64,000 nt of DNA from Janthinobacterium sp. PC23-8 (GTDB lineage: Bacteria > Pseudomonadota > Gammaproteobacteria > Burkholderiales > Burkholderiaceae_D). Under the pieces are notes generated by a model, which saw only the letters and a list, made by a program, of their open reading frames with translations, was not told the origin of the DNA and ran no database searches. A program made the translations under genes and the position numbers. Shown here piece after piece: positions 1-9,447 of the stretch; position 1 is the first letter of the stretch; every line of letters begins with the position of its first letter. Location of the stretch: NCBI RefSeq assembly GCF_002250505.1, contig NZ_NJGY01000001.1, positions 2,685,066-2,749,065 on the forward strand, read 5' to 3'.

Positions 1-563
1 CCACCGGCCGCGCCGGCATCGTGCTGGCCAACGGCTCCATGTCGTCGAGCCAGAACAGCGAAGGCGATATCCGCCGCGCCATGGTCGATGCCGACAAGGT
101 CGAAGTCATGATCGCATTGCCGGGACAGCTGTTTTTCAATACCCAGATCCCCGCCTGCCTGTGGTTCCTGGTCAAGGAAAAGCGCGCCCGCCAGGGCGAG
201 GTGCTGTTTATCGATGCGCGCAAATTGGCTAGCATGATCAGCCGCGTGCAGTGCGAATTTACCGGGGAAGTGATCGACAAGATCGCCGGCACCGTGGCGG
301 CCTGGCGTGGCGAAGCGGATGCGGGCGAGTATCAGGATGTGGCCGGGTTCTGCCGCAGCGTCACGCTGGCCGAGATCGCCGAGCATGGCCATGTGCTGAC
401 GCCGGGCCGTTATGTGGGTGCAGAAGCCGTCGAAGACGACGACGAGGCATTTGCCGACAAAATGCAGAAGCTGACCGAGAAGCTGGGCGAGCAGATGGCC
501 AAGGGTGCGGAGCTGGATCAACTGATACGGCAGAAGTTGGGAGGGCTGGGGTATGAGTTCTGA
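1..563 (+). CDS. hsdM: Type I restriction-modification system, DNA methylase subunit (3' part)
   Basis: C-terminal 186 residues of an N6-adenine methyltransferase subunit; the 5' end lies outside the window, so the frame is already open at base 3. The visible part includes the conserved stretch that ends the methylase fold (GIVLANGSMSS, then IRRAMVDADKVEVMIALPGQLF and QIPACLWF), typical of HsdM after the catalytic NPPF motif, which is not in the window. The tail after about residue 140 is charged and helical, as in the HsdM region that contacts HsdS. The stop overlaps the hsdS start by 11 bases, which implies translational coupling. In the complex, two HsdM and one HsdS form the methyltransferase, and HsdR adds restriction. 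Confidence 0.93.
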   Translation, partial: TGRAGIVLANGSMSSSQNSEGDIRRAMVDADKVEVMIALPGQLFFNTQIPACLWFLVKEKRARQGEVLFIDARKLASMISRVQCEFTGEVIDKIAGTVAAWRGEADAGEYQDVAGFCRSVTLAEIAEHGHVLTPGRYVGAEAVEDDDEAFADKMQKLTEKLGEQMAKGAELDQLIRQKLGGLGYEF

Positions 564-1923
564 ATGGCGCGCAACCACGCTTGGCGAAGTGTGTAAGGCT
601 CAAGGTGGTGCAATTCAAACCGGCCCGTTTGGAAGCCAGCTTCATACGTCAGATTATCAACAGTCGGGCGCACCCGTAGTTATGCCAACCAATATCGGCG
701 ATGGGGGTATCATCACAAATGGAATTGCGCGCGTGGGTGAATCAGATGTGGCGCGCCTTGCTCAGCATAAACTCCAACTTGGCGACGTGGTTTTTAGTCG
801 CCGTGGGGATGTGACAAAGAATGCGCTAGTTCGCTCGCGTGAAGTTGGCTGGTTATGTGGTACTGGGTGCCTCAAAGTTCGGCTTGGAGATGAGTCTGTC
901 GCAACCGCTAAATTTATTTCGCATTGCTTACGAGCGCCGGATACGAAGGATTGGCTCATTCGCCATGCTGTGGGCGCTACGATGCCAAATCTGAACACAG
1001 GTATTCTTTCGGCAGTTCCGATTTCTCTGCCCCCAATGGGAATTCAGCTGGCAATAGTTGATATGCTCGATGCGCTCGACGACCGTATCTCTCTCCTGCG
1101 GGAAACCAACGCCACCCTCGAAGCCATCGCCCAAGCCCTGTTCAAGTCGTGGTTCGTGGACTTCGATCCCGTGCGTGCCAAGCTGGACGGGCGTGTGCCC
1201 GAAGGCATGGACGAGGCAACGGCGGCGCTGTTCCCTGCTACGTTTGATGAGTCGGAGATAGGTATGGTGCCGAAGGGGTGGCGGGTAACGACGCTTGGCT
1301 CAATTTGTAAGGATAGCGGCGGGGCTATTCAGACTGGGCCATTCGGCAGTCAGCTTCACGCTTCCGACTACCTAGATATCGGTGTGCCGGTAGTGATGCC
1401 GCAAGACTTGGCCGGGCGTCGTGTACAGGTCGAAAAAATTGCGCGTGTCGGTGATGACGATGTCCGCCGCCTGTCCCGGCATTGGTTACGTACCGGCGAT
1501 ATTGTGTTTAGCCGTCGTGGCGATGTTGGACGCCACGCGCTGGTTGGCGTGCGAGAATCAGGTTGGTTGTGCGGAACCGGATGCTTGCTAGTGAGGCCTG
1601 GCCAATCGTGGCCTTCCGCGACCTACCTTTCCCTTGCGCTTGATCGTGCCGACGCCAAAGAGTGGTTGCTTCGGCATGCGGTCGGTGCAACGATGCCGAA
1701 CCTGAATACCGGCATCCTAAGCGCAGTTCCAATCATGCGCGCCGATGACTTGATCCTACAGGCCTTTGATGAAATCGTGTGCAGGCTCGATGATCGTATC
1801 AGCCATGGGCACGCCAATATCCGCGCACTAGTAGAACTGCGCGACACACTGCTCCCCCGCCTTATCTCCGGCCAGTTGCGACTGCCGGAAGCGGAAACAG
1901 TATTCGAGAAAGCCGCCGCATGA
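553..1923 (+). CDS. hsdS: Type I restriction-modification system, specificity subunit
   Basis: 456-residue HsdS, which sets the DNA sequence recognised by the methylase and restriction complexes. It has the usual plan of two target-recognition domains (about residues 5-165 and 243-400), each followed by a helical spacer (about 170-235 and 405-450; the first includes ALFKSWFVDFDPV). Unusually, the two recognition domains are clearly homologous: both begin W-R-x-T-T-L-G, share GGAIQTGPFGSQLH, share a WLCGTGCL segment and end with HAVGATMPNLNTGILSAVPI, 238 residues apart. In most HsdS proteins the two domains differ, because they read different half-sites. The gene overlaps hsdM upstream and the next gene downstream (ATGA at 1920), so the three are one transcript. 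Codon use and GC are lower here than in the flanking genes, as is common for hsdS. Confidence 0.94.
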   Translation: MSSEWRATTLGEVCKAQGGAIQTGPFGSQLHTSDYQQSGAPVVMPTNIGDGGIITNGIARVGESDVARLAQHKLQLGDVVFSRRGDVTKNALVRSREVGWLCGTGCLKVRLGDESVATAKFISHCLRAPDTKDWLIRHAVGATMPNLNTGILSAVPISLPPMGIQLAIVDMLDALDDRISLLRETNATLEAIAQALFKSWFVDFDPVRAKLDGRVPEGMDEATAALFPATFDESEIGMVPKGWRVTTLGSICKDSGGAIQTGPFGSQLHASDYLDIGVPVVMPQDLAGRRVQVEKIARVGDDDVRRLSRHWLRTGDIVFSRRGDVGRHALVGVRESGWLCGTGCLLVRPGQSWPSATYLSLALDRADAKEWLLRHAVGATMPNLNTGILSAVPIMRADDLILQAFDEIVCRLDDRISHGHANIRALVELRDTLLPRLISGQLRLPEAETVFEKAAA

Positions 1924-3983
1924 TCAATTTGTTCGCTGCACTGCACACGCTTGATGACCTTGCCCAGATGGCCGAATCGGTGACGCTGGAGTGCAAGCTG
2001 GCGCAGGGACGTGACGGCAAGGGCGAACTGCCGCTCGATTTTTGGCCGACATATTCATCGATGGCCAATACCCATGGCGGTGTTGTACTGCTGGGCATAC
2101 GTGAAAGCAAGGGCAAATTTACGGTTGCGGGTATTGAAAACCCGGACAAAATCCGCAAGGATCTGTTCAGCACGCTTAACGATGCACGCAAGGTCAGCGT
2201 CAACCTGCTGACCGATGCACAAGTGGAAACGATCACGCTGGATGGCAAGACCGTGCTTGCTGTGCATATACCGGCGGCGGGGCGCAAGCAAAAGCCTGTC
2301 TACATCAATGCTAACCCGTTGGGCAATACTTACCGGCGCTTGAATGAAGGTGACATGCGCTTGAGCGATGAGGCGGTGCGTCGCATGCTGGCAGAACAAG
2401 TCGAAGACGACAGGGATGCGCGCATTTTGCCGGGCTTTGGCTTGGCCGATCTCGATTCGGACAGCCTGCGTATTTATCGACAGATGTTAGCCGACAAAAA
2501 ACCTGGTCATCCTTTCCTGGATCACCAGGGCGAGGCCTTTCTCCAGCAACTGGGTGCATGGCGGCGTGACCGGCAAAGCGGTGAACAGGGATTGACGCTG
2601 GCCGGCTTGTTGATGTTCGGTGCGTGGCCAGCCATCCAGGAGGCGGTACCGCACTACTTTGTTGATTATCAGGAACGCCCCGAATCCAAAACCGAGCCGC
2701 GATGGGTGGACCGCCTGGTTCCGGACGGTACCTGGTCGGGTAATGCGTTCGATTTTTACCGGCGGGTATATCGCAAGCTGGTGGCGGATTTGAAAGCCCC
2801 ATTCGCATTGAGGGATGGTCAGCGTCAGGACGATACGCAGGTTCACGTCGCGTTGCGCGAGGCCTTGGTCAATACGCTGGTGCACGCCGACTATACGGGC
2901 CGGGTCTCGATACTGGTGGTCAAGCGCCCCGACTTGTTTGGCTTTCGCAATCCGGGATGTTTGCGATTGCCGCTGGAACAAGTATTGCAAGGAGGGACCA
3001 GTGATTGTCGTAACCGACTGATGCACCAGATGTTCTTGATGATCGGCTTGGGCGAGCGTGGCGGGTCGGGCATCCCGAAGATATTCAGCGGCTGGCAAAG
3101 TGAGCACTGGCGGCAACCGGTTCTGCGCGAGGTGGAAGAGCCGGAGCAGACGCTGCTGGAGCTGCACATGCTCGATTTGCTGCCCGAAGCCGTCTTGGAG
3201 GATTTGCGGCAGCGCTTCGGCGACAAATTCAATGCGCTGGAGCGGGGGGAGCGCCTCATCCTGGTCACGGCGGCGATCGAGCAAGTGGTAAATCATGCGC
3301 GGCTTGCCGATATATGCGGCTTGCATTCGTATGACTTGAGCCACAGTCTGGCAAGGCTGGTACGCGAAGGGATGTTGGAATCGAAAGGCCAGTCGCGCGG
3401 CAAGGTGTATTGCTTGCCGGGCACGATGCATATTTCGCCAGATCAAGTGTTTCCAGCGGCACCGGCCAGCTCCGGACATAACGAGGCCAGCTCCGGATAT
3501 AACGAGGCCAGCTCCGGATATAGGGGAGCGAGCTCCGGACATAACGATGCCAGCTCCGGACATATGGCCCCCAACTCAGGGGCGAGCAATTTTCATTCAG
3601 GCGCCACCCAGGATACGGACAGGGATGCCGACGGCTGTCTGCTGTCGGCGTTGCTGAATGCTCCCATCATTGAAGACCTGAGCCAGGTGTCGTCACAATT
3701 GTTGACCGAATTGCAAGGACGTGCGACAGAGGCACGCAACAAACAGCGCCTGCCCCGCTTGCGCATGGAAGACATCATTCTGGCCATGTGCCGCGAACGC
3801 TATTTGACATTGAATGTGTTGGCACAATTGCTTAGTCGCAATCCTGAGGCGTTGCGCAAGCAGTATTTGAACGCGATGGTAAAGAGTGGCCGTGTTTGCC
3901 AAGCTTTTCCGATGACGCCGACGCATGAAAAGCAGGCATATCGATCCGCAGTCCATACCCAAGCAAACCAAGAAGATAGTTAA
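1920..3983 (+). CDS. AlbA_2/Schlafen-like domain ATP-binding regulator linked to restriction system
   Basis: 687-residue protein of the kind annotated as putative transcriptional regulator or RecG-like helicase. The N-terminal AlbA_2 (Schlafen-like, 'divergent AAA-4') domain spans about residues 15-150 (ESVTLECKLAQG, then ANTHGGVVLLGI, a typical signature). A GHKL-like ATPase segment follows around 300-400 (ALREALVNTLVHADY and GERGGSGIPKI). A winged-helix-like region sits at about 440-500. Residues 516-550 are five tandem 7-residue units of the type ASSG[HY]N[ED], and a helical tail ends the protein. It overlaps hsdS by ATGA and separates hsdS from hsdR. Such genes are recurrent companions of type I systems; their exact job is not established. 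It may control hsdR expression or act in defence itself. Confidence 0.72.
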   Translation: MINLFAALHTLDDLAQMAESVTLECKLAQGRDGKGELPLDFWPTYSSMANTHGGVVLLGIRESKGKFTVAGIENPDKIRKDLFSTLNDARKVSVNLLTDAQVETITLDGKTVLAVHIPAAGRKQKPVYINANPLGNTYRRLNEGDMRLSDEAVRRMLAEQVEDDRDARILPGFGLADLDSDSLRIYRQMLADKKPGHPFLDHQGEAFLQQLGAWRRDRQSGEQGLTLAGLLMFGAWPAIQEAVPHYFVDYQERPESKTEPRWVDRLVPDGTWSGNAFDFYRRVYRKLVADLKAPFALRDGQRQDDTQVHVALREALVNTLVHADYTGRVSILVVKRPDLFGFRNPGCLRLPLEQVLQGGTSDCRNRLMHQMFLMIGLGERGGSGIPKIFSGWQSEHWRQPVLREVEEPEQTLLELHMLDLLPEAVLEDLRQRFGDKFNALERGERLILVTAAIEQVVNHARLADICGLHSYDLSHSLARLVREGMLESKGQSRGKVYCLPGTMHISPDQVFPAAPASSGHNEASSGYNEASSGYRGASSGHNDASSGHMAPNSGASNFHSGATQDTDRDADGCLLSALLNAPIIEDLSQVSSQLLTELQGRATEARNKQRLPRLRMEDIILAMCRERYLTLNVLAQLLSRNPEALRKQYLNAMVKSGRVCQAFPMTPTHEKQAYRSAVHTQANQEDS
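3465..3569 (+). repeat. Five tandem 21-bp in-frame coding repeats
   Basis: Five consecutive 21-bp units lie inside the AlbA_2-type gene (starts at 3465, 3486, 3507, 3528, 3549). Each contains AGCTCCGGA and encodes ASSG followed by H or Y and two or three variable residues. The unit is a multiple of three, so copy-number changes would lengthen or shorten a linker without breaking the frame. Confidence 0.9.
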
Positions 3984-4093
3984 GGCCATAGGTTTATACG
4001 CAACGCATCCGGCTTCGTCGCGTGGCGCTTTGATTGTTAGCGCAGCCACACGCACATCCTGGAGGCACTGCCAAATCATGATTTAGTATTTAT

Positions 4094-4109
4094 GCAATAA
4101 TATTATTGC
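4094..4109. promoter_or_regulatory. Perfect 16-bp palindrome upstream of hsdR
   Basis: GCAATAATATTATTGC is identical to its reverse complement. It lies in the only AT-rich patch of the 227-bp gap between the AlbA_2-type gene and hsdR, about 100 bp before the hsdR start. Its position suggests an operator or promoter element giving hsdR its own control. The binding protein is unknown; the upstream gene product is an obvious candidate. The rest of the gap shows no other gene. Confidence 0.5.
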
Positions 4110-4210
4110 CTAGAAGAATGGTTGCGCGATGTGCATTGCTTTAATGTTGGTAAAAGAGCATGTGTTGAACGTGTCTATTTTGGCGCTGTTTTTAAACATA
4201 TCTGATCAAC

Positions 4211-7200
4211 ATGTCGATTGTATCGACACATGCGGGCCGCTTGATGACCGAAGACCAACTGGAACACGAAACCCTGGCCTGGCTGGTCGACACCGGCTAT
4301 CAGCATGTCTATGGACCGGATATCGCCATGGATGGAGATTTGCCCGAGCGCAGCAACTATACGCAGGTGGTGCTCGTTGAGCGCTTGCGTGGCGCCATCG
4401 CCAGGCTCAATCCTTCGGTGCCGCTGGCCGCTCGCGAAGACGCATTGCAGCAAGTCCTGAATCTCGATACCCCCGTCTTGCTGTCGGCAAACCGCTTGTT
4501 CCATCGCCTGCTGATCAACGGCGTGCCGGTCGAATACCAGCGCAACGGCGAGACCCGCGGCGACTTTGTGCGCCTGATCGATTTCGCCGACGTGACGGCC
4601 AACGAGTGGCTGGCGGTCAATCAGTTTTCGATCAAGGGGCCCAGGCATACGCGCCGGCCAGACATCATCCTTTTCATCAACGGCTTGCCACTGGTGCTGC
4701 TGGAGCTGAAGAACCCGGCCGACGAAAATGCCGACATCTGGAAGGCCTGCGACCAGATTGAGACGTACAAGGAACAGATACCCGACGTGTTCCAGTACAA
4801 CGAGGTGCTGGTGATCGCCGATGGCAGCGAGGCGCGCATGGGTTCCTTGTCCAGCAAGGCCGAGCGCTACATGGCCTGGCGCACCATCGACGGCGTGACG
4901 CTGGACCCGCTGGGCCAGTTCAATGAGCTGGAGACCTTGGTCCGTGGCGTACTGACGCCCGCTTATCTGCTGGACTTCCTGCGCTTCTTCGTGCTGTTCG
5001 AAGATGACGGCACCTTGATCAAGAAAATCGCCGGCTATCACCAGTTCCATGCCGTGCGCGCGGCGATTGCGCAGGTGGTCGCTGCATCGCGTCCGGGTGG
5101 CGGCCAGAAGGGCGGCGTGGTGTGGCACACCCAAGGATCGGGCAAGAGCATCACCATGACCTGTTTCGCGGCGCGCGTGATGCGCGAGACGGCCATGGAG
5201 AACCCGACCATCGTCGTCATCACCGACCGCAACGATCTTGACGGCCAACTGTTCGGGGTTTTTTCGTTGTCGCAGGATCTGCTGCGCGAGCAGCCGGTGC
5301 AGGGCACGACACGCCAGGATCTGCGCGCCAGGCTGGCGAACCGGCCGTCGGGCGGCATCGTCTTTGCCACGATCCAGAAATTCATGCCGGGCGAGGACGA
5401 GGACGCCTATCCGCTGCTGTCCGACCGTCACAACATCGTGGTTATCGCCGACGAGGCGCACCGCACCCAATACGGTTTTGAAGCCAGGCTCAAGACGCGC
5501 AAAGTGTCTTGCCGCATGCCGGGAACCGGCGCGCTGCCCGCGACCGAACTGGGCGTCGCAGAGGCGCCAGCGCAGTATCTGGAGCGGTATCAGGTCGGTT
5601 ATGCGCAAAATCTGCGCGATGCGCTGCCGAACGCGACCTTCGTCGCCTTTACCGGCACCCCGGTGTCGAACGAAGACCGCGATACGCGCGCCGTCTTCGG
5701 CGACTATATCCACGTCTACGACATGCAACAGGCGCGCGACGACGGCGCCACGGTAGCGATCTATTACGAGTCGCGCCTGGCCAAGCTGGGCTTGAAGGAA
5801 GAGTCGCTGGCCGATATCGACGATGAAGTGGACGAGCTGTCCGAGGATGAAGAGGAAGATCAGAAGGCGCTGCTCAAGAGCCGCTGGACGGCGCTGGAAC
5901 AAGTGGTCGGTGCCGAGCCGCGCATCAGGAAGGTCGCCGCCGATCTGGTGCAGCACTTCGAGGAACGGGACAAGGCGCAATCGGGCAAGGCCATGGTGGT
6001 GGCCATGAGCCGCGATATCTGCGCCCACCTGTACCAGGCGATTATCGCCTTGCGGCCCGACTGGCATGATGACGATCCCGCGAAGGGCGTGGTCAAGGTG
6101 GTCATGACGGGCTCATCCAGCGACAAGCCGCTGCTGCGGCGCCACATCTACACCAAACAAATCAAGAAGCGCATGGAAAAGCGCTTCAAGGACCCTGATG
6201 ATCCGATGCGGCTGGTGATCGTGCGCGACATGTGGCTGACCGGTTTCGACGCACCCTGCGTGCACACCATGTATGTGGACAAGCCCATGAAGGGCCATAA
6301 CCTGATGCAGGCCATCGCGCGGGTGAATCGCGTTTTCAAGGACAAGCAGGGTGGCCTGGTGGTCGACTATATCGGTATTGCCAGCGAATTGAAGCAGGCA
6401 TTGAAGGAATATACGGCCAGCAAGGGCCGTGGACAGCCGACTGAAAACTCGTCCATAGCGTATGACCGGATGGATGAGATGTTGGACGTTCTGCGCGCCA
6501 TGTTGCATGGTCTCGATTACAGCGATTTCCTGACGGGTGGACATCGCATGCTGGCCAAGGCTGCCGATCATATCCTCGGGCTGAAGGATGGCAAGAAGCG
6601 CTTCTGCGATACTGCCTTGACCATGTCGAAGGCTTTTACCCTGTGCTGTACGCTCGATGAAGCCAAGGCGGTGCGCGACGAGGTGGCGTTTTTGCAGGCC
6701 GTCAAGGTGCTGCTGACCAAGAAGGAAATCAGCAGCAAAAAGCGCACGGACGAAGAACGCGACCTGGCGGTGCGGCAGATCATCGGTTCGGCGCTGGTGT
6801 CGAATGAGGTGGTCGACATCTTCAACGCCGCCGGCCTGGACAAGCCCAATATCGGCATCCTCGATGACGAGTTTCTCAGCGAGGTGCGCAACCTGCCGGA
6901 ACGCAACCTGGCCGTTGAATTGCTGGAGCGCTTGCTGGAAGGCGAGATCAAGTCCCGTTTTTCCACCAATGTGGTGCAGAACAACAAGTTCAGCGAGATG
7001 CTGGTCAATGTGATCAAGCGTTACCAGAATCGCTCCATCGAGACCGCCCAGGTCATGGAAGAGCTGATCGCGATGGCGAAAAAGTTCCGGGAGGCGGCCG
7101 GCCGGGGTAGCGAGCTTGGACTCAATGCCGACGAGTTGGCCTTTTACGACGCCCTGGCGAACAACGAGGAATCAGTACGTGAGTTGGGCGACGAGACGCT

Positions 7201-7402
7201 CAAGAAAATCGCCCATGAGCTGACCGAAAGCCTGCGACAGAATGTCAGCGTCGACTGGGCCGTGCGCGACAGCGTACGGGCCAAGCTGCGGCTGTTGGTC
7301 AAACGCATACTACGCAAGTATAAGTATCCGCCGGTCAAGCAAGATGCCGTAGTGCAGCTGATCCTGGAACAAGCCGAGTCGCTGTGCCTGGAATGGAGCT
7401 GA
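4211..7402 (+). CDS. hsdR: Type I restriction-modification system, restriction (translocase/nuclease) subunit
   Basis: 1063-residue HsdR, the ATP-driven DNA translocase and endonuclease of the type I complex. The N-terminal PD-(D/E)xK nuclease is seen as RRPD (D151) followed by LELK (E165, K167). A superfamily 2 helicase follows, with Walker A TQGSGKS (K312), motif I-associated [18 protein letters not shown] at 414-417, motif III FTGTPV and motif VI-like [13 protein letters not shown]. The C-terminal 300 residues are helical and would dock on the methylase. Length is normal for the family, and no frameshift or lost catalytic residue was seen. No strong ribosome-binding site precedes 4211; the in-frame ATG at 4244 (MTEDQLEHE) is an alternative start. 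It is separated from hsdS by the AlbA_2-type gene and probably has its own promoter. Confidence 0.95.
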   Translation: MSIVSTHAGRLMTEDQLEHETLAWLVDTGYQHVYGPDIAMDGDLPERSNYTQVVLVERLRGAIARLNPSVPLAAREDALQQVLNLDTPVLLSANRLFHRLLINGVPVEYQRNGETRGDFVRLIDFADVTANEWLAVNQFSIKGPRHTRRPDIILFINGLPLVLLELKNPADENADIWKACDQIETYKEQIPDVFQYNEVLVIADGSEARMGSLSSKAERYMAWRTIDGVTLDPLGQFNELETLVRGVLTPAYLLDFLRFFVLFEDDGTLIKKIAGYHQFHAVRAAIAQVVAASRPGGGQKGGVVWHTQGSGKSITMTCFAARVMRETAMENPTIVVITDRNDLDGQLFGVFSLSQDLLREQPVQGTTRQDLRARLANRPSGGIVFATIQKFMPGEDEDAYPLLSDRHNIVVIADEAHRTQYGFEARLKTRKVSCRMPGTGALPATELGVAEAPAQYLERYQVGYAQNLRDALPNATFVAFTGTPVSNEDRDTRAVFGDYIHVYDMQQARDDGATVAIYYESRLAKLGLKEESLADIDDEVDELSEDEEEDQKALLKSRWTALEQVVGAEPRIRKVAADLVQHFEERDKAQSGKAMVVAMSRDICAHLYQAIIALRPDWHDDDPAKGVVKVVMTGSSSDKPLLRRHIYTKQIKKRMEKRFKDPDDPMRLVIVRDMWLTGFDAPCVHTMYVDKPMKGHNLMQAIARVNRVFKDKQGGLVVDYIGIASELKQALKEYTASKGRGQPTENSSIAYDRMDEMLDVLRAMLHGLDYSDFLTGGHRMLAKAADHILGLKDGKKRFCDTALTMSKAFTLCCTLDEAKAVRDEVAFLQAVKVLLTKKEISSKKRTDEERDLAVRQIIGSALVSNEVVDIFNAAGLDKPNIGILDDEFLSEVRNLPERNLAVELLERLLEGEIKSRFSTNVVQNNKFSEMLVNVIKRYQNRSIETAQVMEELIAMAKKFREAAGRGSELGLNADELAFYDALANNEESVRELGDETLKKIAHELTESLRQNVSVDWAVRDSVRAKLRLLVKRILRKYKYPPVKQDAVVQLILEQAESLCLEWS

Positions 7403-7423
7403 GTTCACTCACCGACGGCAGCG

Positions 7424-7756
7424 TCAGGGATTGGCGTTTGTCTTCACCCTGCCCACGCTGCGCGCAATCCCACCCAGCCACTGCGGCCGCCAGCTCAACG
7501 TCAAGGCCACGGCCACGATGCCGGCGCCGATCAGCATCACCCACAATATCAGCCCGAAACCGGCGCCATGGCCCGCCACGCACAATACACCGGCCAGTAT
7601 CAGGACGGAGCTGGCCACGTATCGCCCGCAGCGCGCAAGCCTTGTTGCCGGCGGCATGCCCGCGCGGGTCCAGTGTTCTTCCTGTGATAGCGCCAGCAAG
7701 GCCAGGGCCAGGTAGCAGGCTGCGGCGGCAGCGAGCGTCAGCAGGGTTTCAAGCAT
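7424..7756 (-). CDS. Small membrane protein, DUF3325-like
   Basis: 110-residue protein with three hydrophobic segments (about 3-22, 45-65 and 68-90) and a basic C-terminus, so an inner-membrane protein. Size and pattern resemble the DUF3325 family, which usually sits with PepSY-type and TonB-dependent receptor genes in iron-uptake operons. That assignment is from memory of the family and is tentative. A GGGAAAG ribosome-binding site precedes the start. It converges on hsdR with only 21 bases between the stops. No partner iron gene is next to it, so it looks like an orphan. Confidence 0.6.
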   Translation of the reverse strand: MLETLLTLAAAAACYLALALLALSQEEHWTRAGMPPATRLARCGRYVASSVLILAGVLCVAGHGAGFGLILWVMLIGAGIVAVALTLSWRPQWLGGIARSVGRVKTNANP

Positions 7757-8178
7757 GATTGACTTTCCCTGCCAGATTTCTCATGCGGCGCGCGGCCATG
7801 GCGGCGATCAGCTAAGTAAGTGCCAAGAAATTATTGTGAAATTATGACGAACAGAACTGGATGCGCTGCAAGGCGCCCGATGCGACGCAGTGCGGGCACT
7901 GCGAGCAGCGGGCAACGCCGCAGAGCGCCGGTTATGGAAGTCAGAATCCACAAGAATTTATGCGTACTTGCTTAGCACTGGTCGCGCCAGGCATGGCGGG
8001 CGCGCTGCGCTGCAGACGCTTGCGCGAACACAGACCGCCCCCGTAGCAACGGAACACGTGCCAAGTGCGGCGTGGAGGCGATCGCCGCGCAAGCTATTCT
8101 GCCGTTGGCGTCAACAGGCTTTCGCGTAACGCCTGCGGCAAGTTTGACTATATATAAGATCCATCTTAGTATTGTGGC
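7757..8178. other. Non-coding gap before the MarR regulator
   Basis: 422 bp with no convincing gene. Short open frames here lack ribosome-binding sites and coding character. It should hold the promoter of the leftward DUF3325-like gene and, at its right end, the MarR promoter annotated separately. Confidence 0.6.
8144..8172 (+). promoter_or_regulatory. MarR promoter with overlapping inverted repeat
   Basis: TTGACT (8144-8149), a 17-bp spacer and TAGTAT (8167-8172) read as a sigma-70 promoter. The spacer holds TAAGAT-CC-ATCTTA (8155-8168), a perfect 6-2-6 inverted repeat of MarR-operator type, consistent with autorepression. The -10 ends only six bases before the ATG at 8179, so transcription should start at or next to the start codon, giving a leaderless message. 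Confidence 0.55.
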
Positions 8179-8676
8179 ATGACGATTCCTTTGCTCGACG
8201 ATCCAGTACATGTTGCCATCAGGCTTCGCGCCTCCGTTTCGGCGCTGTCGCGCCAGATGCGTGCCCAGGCGCCCATGGACGGGCTCGGCGCGGCGCGGTT
8301 GAGCGTGCTGAGCCACCTGTATCGTTTGGGCACCCTTACCCCCACCCAGGTTGCGCGGCATGAGCGGGTCAAGCTTCAGACCCTGACTCGCCTGCTGGCC
8401 GAACTGGAAGCGGATGGGCTGCTGCTGCGCCGGCCCGACGCCGCTGATGCGCGCAGCACGCTGTTGTCACTGACGCCGGCCGGCGCCCAGATACTGTCTG
8501 ATGAGGTACGTCGCCGTGAGGCCTCGCTGACCGCGGCGCTGGAAGTGGCGCTCAAGCCGAAGGAGCGCGCCCTGCTGCTCGATGCCTGCGCACTGATCGA
8601 CAGGGTGACCGTGGCCAGTGGGATCCCGAATGTCGCGGCCAGCGTTGGGTCTGCCGTGCGTTCACCGCCCGGCTAG
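8179..8676 (+). CDS. MarR family transcriptional regulator
   Basis: 165-residue dimeric winged-helix regulator. The recognition helix region LTPTQVARHERVKLQTLTRLLAELEADG (about residues 53-80) and the wing RPDAADARSTLLSLTPAG (about 84-102) are the classic MarR pattern. The ligand is not deducible. There is no ribosome-binding site, and the start codon is predicted to coincide with the transcription start. Eight bases separate it from the broken FUSC-type transporter gene, so it probably once controlled export of an aromatic acid or similar compound through that transporter. Confidence 0.88.
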   Translation: MTIPLLDDPVHVAIRLRASVSALSRQMRAQAPMDGLGAARLSVLSHLYRLGTLTPTQVARHERVKLQTLTRLLAELEADGLLLRRPDAADARSTLLSLTPAGAQILSDEVRRREASLTAALEVALKPKERALLLDACALIDRVTVASGIPNVAASVGSAVRSPPG

Positions 8677-8684
8677 GACAGGAC

Positions 8685-9435
8685 ATGAAGGTCGTTGCAG
8701 CCTATGAAACTACTGCCCGATGGCTGGCTATCGCCAAGCCGGACTGGCGCCAGGGTACGCAGCTTGCCGCCGCAGTCGTGCTGTCCTGGCTAGGCTCCGC
8801 CGCGCTGCACCTGCCCGAGGGATTCTGGGCGGTGATGAGTGCCCTGATCGTGGTCCGGCCCACCATGGGCTCCACGCTTGGCGCGGGCTGGGACCGGGTG
8901 CGCGGCACTTTCGCCGGTACGGTGATGGGGCTGGCAGGCGTCTGGCTGGAGGGCCACGGAGCCGGCTCGGTCACCGCCATCCTGGGCATGGTCACCCTCG
9001 TGGCGTTTGCCAGTGCCGTCGTTCCTGGCCTGCGCAGCGCACCCCTGAGCGCACTCATCGTGCTGACCAGCGGCGGCGTTTCCGGGCAATACGCCTTCGA
9101 CGCGGCGCTGATGCGAGTGCTGGAGATCGCCATTGGCGCGGATCGCACACGATACCGGCTCTTTCGCCCGGCTGGCGCAAGCATTCAGCCACGACGCCCC
9201 AGTCCGGGCGTGGGCGGCCCTTGGCGAGCGGGTCGGGGCGGCACTGGACAGCGCGGCAGCGAGTTTGGAGGGCGGCGCTCCAGCCACCTTCGATGGACTG
9301 GGCGACTACCTGCACGCCCGGGATGCGGACGCACCCGAGCTGCAGGTTCGGCGCTTCGCCCTGGCGCCGGTGCGGCTGCTCATCGAAGACCTGTCGGGGC
9401 TGGCCGCTCCTTTATCTCACCATGCTCCGAGCTGA
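8685..9435 (+). pseudogene. FUSC-family (aromatic acid efflux) transporter remnant, frameshifted and internally deleted
   Basis: The first 150 or so codons encode a FUSC-type membrane domain with at least five hydrophobic segments (for example FWAVMSALIVVRPTMGSTLGAGWDRVRGT, a hallmark of the family). Near 9133-9160 family-like coding jumps to another frame. After MRVLEIAIGA the original frame turns into arginine-rich nonsense, while the neighbouring frame (from TTG at 9133) continues with a soluble helical segment (ARIAHDTGSFARLAQAFSH) up to a stop at 9433-9435. The transmembrane helix expected after IGA is missing, so this is more than a one-base error: an internal deletion plus frame change. 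The product should be non-functional. MarR regulator and transporter form a common drug or aromatic-acid efflux unit. Confidence 0.72.
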
Positions 9436-9447
9436 AAGGTCTTTCCA

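Noticed and set aside
3465..3569. CRISPR-like repeat array
   Set aside because: Repeats are contiguous without spacers and in frame inside a protein gene.
4129..4380. 83-residue open frame across the hsdR leader
   Set aside because: Overlaps the hsdR start in another frame; its second half is antiphase hsdR sequence with no domain.
4175..6067. 630-residue leftward open frame opposite hsdR
   Set aside because: Shadow of GC-rich hsdR codons; His/Gln/Arg-rich with no family pattern.
7861..8129. Small open frames in the gap before the MarR gene
   Set aside because: No ribosome-binding site, arginine/alanine-rich, and overlapping each other in different frames.
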